A stretch of 64,000 bases of DNA, from the NCBI GenBank assembly GCA_963556145.1, contig OY744465.1:5704001-5768000 (forward strand), read 5' to 3'. The position numbers were made by a program, and so were the translations under genes. A model generated the notes under the pieces. It did no database searches. It was not told the DNA's origin and worked only from the letters and a program-made list of their open reading frames with translations. Origin of the DNA: Hygrocybe punicea (lineage: Eukaryota; Basidiomycota; Agaricomycetes; Agaricales; Hygrophoraceae). This document shows, piece after piece, positions 55,499 through 64,000 of this stretch. Each line of letters begins with the position of its first letter. Within the stretch, counting starts at the first letter, position 1.

Positions 55499-57426
55499 AT
55501 GGACCATAACTCCGAACAGCCCGTTACTACCAATGCACTCCTTGAGGATCTTATACCCCATGCGCCAGGAGCGGGCCCCAATCACTACCTGCGTGATCTA
55601 TCCCAAGCCTCTCAATGATCAAGACCCTCTTTCATGGGCTGAAAAACGTGAGTCTCCATTTGCATTTCAACTTTACTTAGAATTTGAAAGGGTTATAGGT
55701 TCTGGCCAGCATGAATTTTGTAGCGACCATCTTGCAGCAGCTAGTGTGAGACTGATTGCCAAGCCCCGTGGACAGGTGGGGTGCTTGTCTCACGTAGTGT
55801 TGGGGAAGTTCGGTCTCAGACCGACCCAAACCCGGTTTAGACCGAACCGAAACCGCTGGTTTCGGTTTCGGTTTGGGAAATTTCGGCTGAGACTGAACGG
55901 TTCGGTCTCCGGTTTGGAGATTTGGCTGCGGGCCGAAACGGTTTCAAACTGAGTTTGAACCGCAAACCGATATTCGCAAGTCGGCCACTTGGCTGACTTC
56001 CAAAGTCACCAAGACACTTCTGCAACCACCAAGAACGCCCACAACGTACGCCAAACGAGGACGACGGAGCACCCAAGGTGGACCAAACGTGGCAGGGTAC
56101 TCCCTGCCGCCCACCTATGCTCTGTTTATTTTTTTATTTTTTTTATTCGACACTAACAGTAGCAAGTTACAGTCAACGGCCACCACGGCCATCACCACCA
56201 CTACCACCACGGCCACCACCACCACCACTACGACGATGACGACGATTGCCACCACGACGGCCGCAACCACCAGGACCGCTACAACCACCAGGACCGCCAC
56301 GTCGGACGCCAACAACAACGTGTCCAAGACGCGCGCGCACGTGAACAGGGTGGAGTGGGAGTCAGAGAGGTGGAACGAGCGGCGGGGGGTGGTGCATCCA
56401 CCCCCGCTCCTTCGTGGTATGTTATTTTTATTCTTTCTTTTATTGATTTTATTTGTATATAACGGAACGCGGCACAACACCACCACCACCATGCAACACC
56501 ACCACCACCACCACCACCATGCAACACCAATGCGGCCAACGCGGGGTCAACCCGCCCGCCGCGCGTGTACAACACGCATGACGCGTCGGGACACCCACGC
56601 GGAGAGGCCCGTACGCCACCACCACGCGCTCGCCGAAAACAACCAACGCAGGACCAATGCGGGGCCAGCACGCCCGTCGTCGCGTGCACAATGCGTCTGA
56701 CGCGTCGGGGCATCACCACCACCACCACCACACCCAATCGACAACAGCCGAGGCGGAACACACGCGTTCGACGCATGTGTTTCGCTAGGACAGGGCCGTG
56801 CAGCCCACCAACCCCCAATCCCACCTCGTAATGAGGCTAGCCACGTCGATTGACGTGTGCAGCGCTCTTGCGAGGTCAGATGGGAGGGAGGGCCCCCAGC
56901 CCACGCGGTTTGCGGTTCAGACCGTGTCTGGACCGAAACCAAACCGACGTAAACCGTTTACGTCGGTTTCGGTTTCGGTTTGGGGCAAAAAGGCCGAAAA
57001 CCGGACCGAACCGAACTTCCCCATCACTAGTCTCACGGGGGGTATAGCCTGAAGTCCATTCTCAGTGACTGGAGCCCAGATATGTATTCGGCACTCCAGG
57101 TGAGGGACTCAACGAATCTTGACCTATAGATATGATTAACGGCTGTTACAATAGAAATTTATCCGTTCCAGAATTCAACACTATATGGACGACCGCTCAC
57201 TCATTCGGGGACACACACTTTCTAATCAACCTCTGGCCGTTATTGACAAAATCCAACTAGAGGTGAGCAGCATTGAATGTCTCCAGGAGTTGTTAATTCA
57301 TTTTAGATTGTCACCCAGGCTAGGGAAAAGTTTCCCATTCTAACACATTACGAGAGAGACTGGCCATCTCGCGACATGATCTATACATTCTTGAGTAATG
57401 CAGCCTCTCCCAAGTCTACACGATGA
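55499..57426 (+). pseudogene. Hypothetical gene split by a hAT-like element
   Basis: ATG at 55499 (MDHNSEQPVTTNALLEDLIP) reads to a stop near 55616; a second frame continues DPLSWAEKRESPFAFQLYLE and EFERVIGSGQHEF to the insertion at 55795. Beyond it the gene resumes with GYSLKSILSDWSPDMYSALQ (57048-57106) before a GTGAGG donor, then KFIRSRIQHYMDDRSLIRGH..LAVIDKIQLE (57152-57261). The last exon is IVTQAREKFPILTHYERDW to a stop near 57426. The exon arrangement is clear, the family is not recognised. The first-part frame change may be a mutation or a missed intron. Confidence 0.5.
55795..57029. mobile_element. Non-autonomous hAT-like element, perfect 8 bp TSD
   Basis: 1235 bp with ends TAGTGTTGGGGAAGTTCGGT and the inverted match (one mismatch). 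It is flanked by gtctcacg at 55787-55794 and 57030-57037. Subterminal parts are full of GGTTTCGGTTTCGG / CCGAAACC repeats in inverted orientation. The middle has CAC-repeat microsatellites (56180-56330, 56480-56530) and one palindromic module (56826-56880). No transposase; a different subfamily from 23440-24902, since only the outer TAGTGTTG is shared. Confidence 0.95.
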
Positions 57427-58353
57427 GTTAAAGCCATACCAGTCTTAGTTTATTCTTGGTTGTATATTTCACAAGAGTGGTTTCCTCTTCATTCTCAGCA
57501 ATGCACCCCCACAGTAGAACAGGTATACAATGTATAATGCAATTGTGGGGAGAGTTTGCAAATAATTATAACAAGTTCGCGACATTGACTACCGTTCTGT
57601 GAGACGAGCAAACTCTTCGACAGAGCTTGCTCCAGAGAACGAAGGGGTATTCGCGACAAACAGTTTCAAGCTTCGAAAATCGACCCGGGGCCTTTCACAC
57701 CCCGGCTTCGCACTCCTCCAGCCACCACTGGCAGCGACGACGGGCACCAGTGATCAAACCGATCAACCGACTGAAAGCGCTACACCTGCCCCCCTCAAGT
57801 TCTACTAGCTCTAACTCGTCAACGCGTCGGATTCAGTGCACCGCGACGAAGGTGGTTTTAGAATTACAGTCACCTACTACTTATTGAAACTCAAGTTTGA
57901 TAGTCCCATCGTATTTCTTCAGAGCAAAGTACGCCAATATATCGAATCAAACTAAGGAACTGCAACAGTAATTGGAGTGGGACATATTAGCTACCACGAT
58001 AGTCTACATCATAAAGACATGGCCTGCAGCTATTACCTTCAATGCAACTTGCTGGGCATACGGTTGGATCAAAGAACATGCAAGATAGATGAAAAAGCAA
58101 AGCGCGAGATTGAAAAAAAGTGATTCTGTGCGCGCAGGTGCGGGTTGAGATGAGTTGTTAACATCGTATGAAATATGCTGAGGCAAAACCTGTCAGATGC
58201 TGCATTATTGAGATATGTGACGCATACGCTATTGCACCACACCACAACGGCGGTGTCTGTTCCATTTCCCACAAAAGATCCAACAACAAATTCAGTGTTG
58301 CTGCCGTTAACAGTGATCGCCTGCCAGAATGCGTTAGAACCCGGGGAAAGAAA
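57427..58353. other. Intergenic, no supported gene
   Basis: A Ser/Arg/Thr-rich frame (57627-57887) and small frames on the minus strand have no motif or splice support. Confidence 0.5.
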
Positions 58354-59640
58354 TTAAGGAGAGATTAATTTACATCGACGGCCACAACTGACCATTTTGG
58401 TACTGCGATATAACATAAGCATCTCGAAGAACTTGAGAATAAATGTCTTACAAGGTGACTTTAGGGTGGCGATGATACTGGCATCCTTTGTATCCAAGAT
58501 CAGGACGACTCCACCTTTTGCAGTGGATACAAGAAATCTTCCTGATCTAAAGGATGCTAGCCCTTGGCTAGTACGCGGTTCAAGGTCGTAATGTGCCTTA
58601 TGCTTGAGGATGAGCTCCGGGAAACTATATACGTCAAGACCATTCTGCAAGTTAAACACAGCAAATTGCTTCGTGCTTAGTAGTAACAGCGCATTTCCTC
58701 TATTTTAATTATGAGCTTATGAAGACGGAGTGCATAACTAGCCTTACATGAAATAATTGCCCCTGCTTTGAGCAGGCCGACGATCAATGTGATCTTCCTG
58801 ATTCAAGAGCTTCCGTTCCAGGAGTTGCCAAGGTTGGATCGAGAATCGTTTTCTATGTCAATGGGAGTTAGTACGGCATAACTTGAGAGTTGGCGACCTA
58901 CACAACAGCTTGTTTAAGATGGGCCACAACTAATTCGTTCCCCGCATTTGCAAACCCAACAAAGCGTGGAACGGAGTATTCAGGTAACAAATTACCTATT
59001 TCAAGCGTACCAAGAGTACCTGCACTTATAATCAGAGAGGATGAAACGGCTACTTCAAGAGTAACTCACCATTTTCGTTAATACTCCACAATTTTATACA
59101 GTTCCTTCCCTCTCCCGCAGATGCAAGGCAGCGATTCGTTGCTGAAAATTCCATGCATTCGACTGCAATTTCAGAAACTCCATCTCCGTGAGCCTCGACA
59201 TCACAAATATGGGAAAGATGTCCCTGTAGAGATAGATGTAGTCAAAGATAACCAAAACGAAGCTCCACCCACATTCTCAGCGTGAACGCCGTATAGAATG
59301 ATCTTGCCCCGAGTTGTGCCCACGGCAATAATATTGTCTTCAATCCAACAAAGCTCGGATACGCCTCCATGCTCTTTGAGGATGTGCCGGGACTGGATGG
59401 GATCATTGGTCTCTGACCGCAAGTAAAAGAGCCGGAGACACCCAGTCTCGTCTGCAAGTCTGGTGAGTCATCACGCATCATGCATCATGGTCAAATTGGT
59501 TCCCTGGGGCGCACCTGCTGCTGCAAGAAAATTGCCACACGGCTGTATCTTTAGCGAGGTCACGGTGTTCCGATGATTCGTCCGCAAGACTTTGTAGAGG
59601 ACTAAGCCTGTGGGACCATGATTGTCCTTGCGATCACCGC
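58354..59640 (-). CDS. WD40-type host protein
   Basis: The minus-strand order gives TSLKIQPCGNFLAAA (about 59570), LRLFYLRSETNDP (59420), GGVSELCWIEDNIIAVGTTR then GKIILYGV (59365-59290), VECMEFSATNRCLASAGEG followed by NCIKLWSINENG (59165-59070), and SSLIISAGTLGTLEIGNLLP (59040-58985). LVVAHLKQAVV (58915) and FNLQNGLDVYSFPEL..GRFLVSTAKGGVVLILDTKD (58655-58480) complete it. These are WD40-like blades joined across short introns. It is related in its last blades to the plus-strand gene at 44830-46430. Molecular role unknown; most likely a protein-interaction scaffold. No clear lesion in the blades read. Confidence 0.6.
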
Positions 59641-59885
59641 TATAGTTAAGGAGATTGGCATTAATGGAACCTGCTCACACTACTTTTCCGAACAAAACCT
59701 CCGGATAGCCGTTGGCCCATTGCAAGCTAAAGCGGTGGCATTTGGGATGGCTTGTGCAAGACGCATGACAAAGTTATATGTATCTGAGGCTCCTTTGTGT
59801 GCGACTCGGAGTTCTGTCACACTGTGGCACATGCATGCGTCCATGTCCTGTACGAATCGCACTCTTTGTTGTTTCTGACAATCTT

Positions 59886-60560
59886 ATGAGTAAGCGGAAG
59901 GCAGAAACGCAAGAAGACCCGCGCAGCACTAAAGCAACAAAAACCAATAGTGCCCATGTGCGGATGGCTCCTTCAAGCTAGTGATCCCTTACTTACTGTA
60001 TGATTGTAGGCCCTTATCGATACCTTTGGTGTTGCGAATCCAAGCAAGTCCCGCATCGGTAAATGCAAGGTTTCAATACTTCAAACACTGTGCTGTGATT
60101 TGCACCTTCCCGTTGGTGCTAGTGGGAAGCGAGGCAACAGCGTAAAAGATGACTATGTCTGCGCTATCCTGGGTTATCTCAACACCCGGTCTGTTGAACA
60201 ATCACATTTCCCTGTCGGTTACTTATGTCAGAGCAACTCCTTTCAGGTCCAATGCACACAAGGACAACAAGAGGATTGATGATGCACCCGGCCAAGCGGA
60301 TCCGAAGGCAGAAACCAGAAACAAGTCTAATCATGGTCACAGTGTGCCCATACGCCTCTTCAAAGACCGACTTGATTATGCTACCTGCTTCACCTTGCAA
60401 TGCACGTACAGTTGTAGAGCTGACGGAAGCATCGACCTTGTCGATCTTTCAAAGTATCTTGCATTGGATCGCGGGTGCCAGGTACGACTATCATTATTCC
60501 TGGAGTTTATTATTATAATAATATAACATTCAACTGCCGAAACAATATTAATCAGATAAT
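59886..60560 (+). CDS. Hypothetical protein, tentative two-exon gene
   Basis: ATG at 59886 gives a lysine-rich start MSKRKAETQEDPRSTKATKT. After an intron-like TTACTTA..TTGTAG, an open frame ALIDTFGVANPSKSRIGKCK then VSILQTLCCDLHLPVGASGK runs to a TGA near 60291. The exon join would create a stop as read, so either the gene is broken or the first exon is wrong. No family recognised. Confidence 0.3.
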
Positions 60561-60769
60561 CAGCCCACACAATTTTTGTCCCTTGCACTCCCCAAGCAAT
60601 GCGATTGATGGGCACTACGTCTTGGCACATGTCAGAAAGGAAGGATTCTTGCGCGTTGTCTCAAGATGACGCCACCCTTTGTTAAATCCTTTGTATGTTG
60701 TTGCAATAACTGTAATGAATCGTGTATAAAGAAACCAATGAAGTACCCTTGGCGCGACATAGTACATAT

Positions 60770-60960
60770 GAAATAATAATTGGGCAACCTGACCCGTTTG
60801 GGGCATGGTTTCGCCACCTATTTCGCATCCCCTTACCTCGCGAGGCCTGGCCACGTCAATTGACGCGGGCCTGCCTTCCTCACCTCGATGGCACCTTGCG
60901 AGGATGGCCACGTCGATTGATGTAGGCCTGGCCCTCGCAAGGTCCCTGGGGGTGGTGCTG
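60770..60960. repeat. Palindromic repeat module, two copies with flank
   Basis: CCTCGCGAGG..CACGTCAATTGACGCG..(60836-60890) and ACCTTGCGAGG..CACGTCGATTGATGT..CCCTCGCAAGG (60892-60944). The 60 bp before them (GGGCAACCTGACCCGTTTGG, GGCATGG, CCACC) matches the leader of the modules inside the element at 23440-24902 (about 23836-23920). So a unit of about 170 bp, not just the core, has spread. Confidence 0.85.
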
Positions 60961-61008
60961 GCCTGGTAATATCAATGCCATGGAACGAACCTTTTGAATA
61001 TCGAGGCC

Positions 61009-61460
61009 TTACAACTGAGGATCAGAGTTATCAAGAGTGCAAGTCCTGATGGCTGCCAGAAATGTAGTGGAGGCATCACTGAGCCCAAGATCTGGACATG
61101 CTTCCTTGAATCGCACTAGGTATATGTGCTGTAGCTGACCATAGAATGTTTGAAGCTTGTATTCGGGCTGACGGCAGGCCTGCCGGGCATATTTGTCGAC
61201 TAGCATCTCATACTGGAAAATTCGGTCAAAGAACAGGCAGATTATCATACCCGCACGTATGTCGCATCTCGTGTATCGTCACGAGCAGCAACCAAACACG
61301 GGATTGTCGGGAAGCATGAAGAAATGTGGAACTTACAAAGGAATTCAAGTGCGTCGAGCGGGCACAGGCTACGGATGTTGATGCTCACGCAACCCACAGC
61401 GCAACCTCCGGGACCTGGCGATGAATGCGTATCAATTGGGAAGTCCCTTGGGCGCAAGTC
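61009..61460 (-). pseudogene. Transposon-type coding fragment
   Basis: The minus-strand frame 61248-61009 (FYGQLQHIYLVRFKEACPDL, LAAIRTCTLDN) resembles the C-terminal tail shared by large basidiomycete transposases of the KDZ kind, where a YG-L-H-Y-VR block is followed by LA-I-TC. The preceding part (61457-61245) shows no motif. A relic at best. Confidence 0.35.
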
Positions 61461-61469
61461 CCAGCCAGG

Positions 61470-61919
61470 GATAAGGCTAAGCTGTTCGAGGTTGTAAGTG
61501 CTGTTGTTTGCATTGCCCCAATACGCTCACCGTCAATCACCTAGGCACGCGACCAGCATCCTTATCTGGAGAGAGATTGGGCTACAGAAGAGATCGTCAA
61601 ACAGTTTTTCAAGAACAAACGGAAGAATCATTACGCAAACGGTTGGTTAGAAGTTCCAGCCAAATATGCTTACCTCAAACAGAACTCCGTGAAACGAAAC
61701 CCAACTGCATCGCGTTCGAAAAAGGCCTTGACGGCTAGCGCTGTAGTCGAAGATGAGGTTCTCCCCATCCTCATCGGCATGGTCATTGTCACGGTCGCGG
61801 TCGTGGTCGTGATCATTGCCCTCGTCTGTGTCGTCGTCTTGGTCCAGGCCCTCGTTTTGCTTCGTAGCTGTGGATGTCAGGTGGTAAACAAAGATCGAGG
61901 AGAATTTAGACTCACATGA
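61470..61919 (+). CDS. Small hypothetical ORF with hydrophobic C-terminus
   Basis: Exons AKLFEV (to GTAAGT at about 61496) and ARDQHPYLERDWATEEIVKQ then FFKNKRKNHYANGWLEVPAK follow across an ATCACCTAG acceptor (61541-61738). After it the frame becomes a Val/Ile-rich stretch from GTC/GTG repeats (61780-61860), probably repeat-derived rather than a true membrane helix. The WATEEI-K-FF-NKR block seems familiar from small repeated Agaricomycete ORFs, but I cannot name a function. Confidence 0.35.
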
Positions 61920-62022
61920 CCTTGTTTAGCCGCTTTAGGAAATGTCAGGGTGGGGGAGAGCTGAACGAAATTCAACGAATAGATCATTTGTTTTCTTTCA
62001 CCTCCTTGTGGCTCTCGCCAAC

Positions 62023-62961
62023 ATGTTTTCCACAGCATCTTCCAGCCCGGCCCCTTCTGAATTTCCCACTAACCTAACTTCCATACACACCCAAAGCTTC
62101 GGGTACATCTTCCCACCACATCCACATACATCAACCTTTGTCAAATATGGCAAATATCATGCTATAAGTTATCTGCAGCAGGAGCCTATGGACGACATGA
62201 CGGTTTGCGTGTGGTTAGGGCCAGGTGATGATCATTATACATCCAGTTGTGTGCTTTGTCCCATTGACAAACTATTCCAATCAAGATTCTGTTGGCTTGG
62301 AGGTTCAGCCTTACCTCGTCCATCCAAAGAAAGGCGTGCTATGCCTTGGTGAGAGGTATGTACAACAGTTGCTCCAGTTTCATGAGTACTAAATGGCTTT
62401 GCCAGGCTTAATATCAACTGCTCGTCCCGAGCGCTGCTTCTCGGGTCTGCACCTGGAGTGTTCCACCAGGGCAGTGCACCGACTGCCATTATCCGGGATC
62501 TATTGTGTCTTGACACGAGACCATGCATCGTTTTCGTTTATTGGAATCCTGATGTAAAGGCAAATGGTGTCACAGAAGAAGCTGAAACCATCTGCTTCCG
62601 TACTCAAGCTCTTCGAGCTGCTTTCGAATTCGTGAATTTCCTTGAATCTTCAGCAGTGCCAGGCGATGCGGTCCCATCTCACATGATGGGGGAATGGTAC
62701 AAGTGCGCATACAGGGAACTGAAGTCGCATCCTTCTCCAGATGGTTTCATCTTCGACCTCAGCAAACTTGTAGTTGGCATCATCCAGGATTTTGTGATGA
62801 CTATGAAAAATGTCAATGGGTTAGATGTAGCAAGTAAAAACATCTTGATTCCTATTGCCTTCGCACGCGACTGGTTCACTGACTTTGGAGATAAGGTAGC
62901 AAAAGATGACACCCTTCTACTTCAAATTTTAGATGTCGGTAACGATAGTATGCAGAACTAG
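62023..62961 (+). CDS. Hypothetical two-exon protein, intact
   Basis: Start chosen at 62023 (MFSTASSSPAPSEF); an upstream in-frame Met at 61942 is the alternative. Exon 1 runs to 62348 and exon 2 from 62406 to the stop at 62961. The GTGAGA..GCCAG intron restores the frame as MPWLNINCSSRALLLGSAPG. This gives 293 residues, with no stop or slip, unlike most of the window. The C-terminal half is mixed alpha/beta (FRTQALRAAFEFVNFLESSA; DLSKLVVGIIQDFVMTMKNV; LIPIAFARDWFTDFGDKVAK). No signal peptide, membrane helix or known motif is evident. Confidence 0.7.
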
Positions 62962-63355
62962 AGTCCATCATTTATATAAACCGTTTCAGTTATACAAATA
63001 CAATGCTTGGGTAGACGATTTGCGGCAACCGTTTCTGAGCTCTCCCCTTCGTCAATGGTCGGCGGCGACAACAGGACGGCAGTAGAACGAGGTGTGTGGT
63101 GGCCCCCTCCCCCCCCGCAGCGACGTTTTCGTGTGATGGCGGCGATTTGAGGTTATGGCCCCCACCACCAAAACTGAAGGGAAAGCACCTCTATTGGCGG
63201 CAACTTGGCTTTCCGTAGTAGAAGAGGCGGTGGCGGCGGTGGCAGCAGCGGCAGTAAGGTTACCGAACTTGTCGCCATCTCGATGCTCTGGATCTCGATC
63301 AAGGAGGTCCGACGCACCTGAGCCCTTCCTTTTCGGGCTAACGGGCCCAAATCTC
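62962..63355. other. Spacer with GGC repeat-like sequence
   Basis: GC-rich trinucleotide-like stretch (63220-63260, GGCGGTGGCGGCGGTGGCAGC) gives spurious Ala- or Pro-rich frames. No supported gene. Confidence 0.5.
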
Positions 63356-63359
63356 AGTG

Positions 63360-63960
63360 TCAATTTGAAGGCAGTCGTGGAGTGAAGGAGTGGGAGCGAA
63401 TGTGGATGTGAGAAGGAGGAGCCGGGCCAGCTCTGATGACATGATCGCTTTCCACTGAAGGTGCGGAAATTGAGATGGAGACGCCTGACGGCTGGTCAAC
63501 TGAGAATACCCCGGCGAGGGTGTTTGGATACTCGGGAATGCAAATCGGACTCATGATCACTGTCGTCCGAGTAAGGTTGAGGACGTGGTACGGATAAACC
63601 GTCATTGTCGTCATGATCGTCCAGATCTGTAGGGAAAACCGACAACAACCCGCGTGAATCCATCTCATTAAGAAGCTTACCCAGCTGTTGGCCTGCCAAA
63701 ATGAGTTTGTTATTTACCGTGTCTGCTGCATCATGCGAGGCTTCGCTCTGCAGAGTGCTTGAGGTTAATGCTTCTAGTGCCCAGCCAGCCGTTACCGGGC
63801 TTCCTCCGAAGACAAGTTGAGAATAAATTTAAAGGTGGTAGGAAGTATATATGAACTGACCCTTGTCATTGCAGCGTGGTTGTGAATGTCATCGGAGGAC
63901 AGAAAGAGCGGGAAGACGGAGTGGCGAACTAGCTGGATGGCTCCGAGGTGCAGATGGCGA
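63360..63960 (-). CDS. Hypothetical host protein, minus strand
   Basis: Exon 1, near the right edge, reads GAIQLVRHSVFPLFLSSDDI then HNHAAMTR to a GTCAGT donor (about 63864). After ..GGAAG it continues VTAGWALEALTSSTLQSEAS and NNKLILAGQQLGKLLNEMDS, then acidic PTDLDDHDDNDG. At about 63500 the frame ends (RRGILS), while the neighbouring frame carries on FSVDQPSGVSISISAPSVES to a stop near 63360. So there is one frame change or a missed intron. The start may lie outside the window. Family not recognised; the helical, Leu-rich middle suggests a soluble protein. Confidence 0.45.
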
Positions 63961-64000
63961 GGAGCATGCATGCCAGAAGATAAGGACGAGGCGCAGGGAG

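Noticed and set aside
56089..56942. Several Thr/Arg- and Val/Gly-rich frames
   Set aside because: They come from CAC-type microsatellites inside the non-autonomous element.
55800..57020. GGTTTCGG and CCGAAACC repeats as telomere-like sequence
   Set aside because: They are subterminal repeats of an element with a perfect target duplication, not arrays of a telomere unit.

Overview
This is a fungal nuclear window. Spliceosomal introns (GT..AG, about 45-70 bp, one GC..AG), the transposon families present and the host genes point to a basidiomycete, most likely an Agaricomycete with a large repeat-rich genome. The genus cannot be read from this sequence. About two thirds of the window is nested or decayed mobile DNA; I saw no tRNA, rRNA or CRISPR array.

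Layout. 1-118 is the end of a short hAT-like element. 273-6333 is a complete long-TIR element with a retroviral-type (rve) integrase and three further gene models. 6964-13156 holds a TNP2/CACTA-type transposase and its accessory gene, followed by a hairpin and minisatellites (13209-14700) and a broken hAT N-terminus (14720-15742). 16200-23180 is one large broken host gene: an MLKL/HeLo-like N-terminal bundle, a protein kinase and seven WD40 repeats. It carries nonsense codons and is split by a 3.7 kb hAT element (19288-22995) with target-site duplications. 23440-24902 is a non-autonomous hAT element filled with a palindromic repeat module. 25126-30747 holds a kinase-like fragment, a RecQ-like helicase and, convergent to it, a DUF6589 gene. 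31500-32400 is a G-rich minisatellite. 33320-36563 has a Crypton recombinase remnant and a SAP-type gene split by a solo LTR. 37140-40395 is a decayed Plavaka transposase. 40400-43200 is AT-rich, with a perfect 28 bp palindrome.

From 43 kb rightward host-type genes dominate: two WD40-type genes (44830-46430 plus, 58354-59640 minus), and broken partial copies of alpha-1,3-glucan synthase (46872-48600) and the rRNA-processing factor Mrd1 (48763-50317). A two-exon hypothetical gene at 62023-62961 reads as intact. A 1.6 kb chimeric repeat carrying a DUF6698 fragment is present twice (43212-44808 and 53794-55391), and another non-autonomous hAT element (55795-57029) splits a hypothetical gene.

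The clearest common thread is decay by C-to-T change. In many unrelated coding relics an expected CGA arginine codon reads TGA, as cytosine methylation/deamination or a RIP-like process would produce. Several insertions can be undone on paper to give a continuous empty site, which orders the events: host gene, then insertion, then (or alongside) point decay. The item of most biological interest is the broken MLKL-like kinase-WD40 gene, whose architecture suggests a cell-death or immune-type signalling protein. The integrase element and the palindromic repeat module come next.
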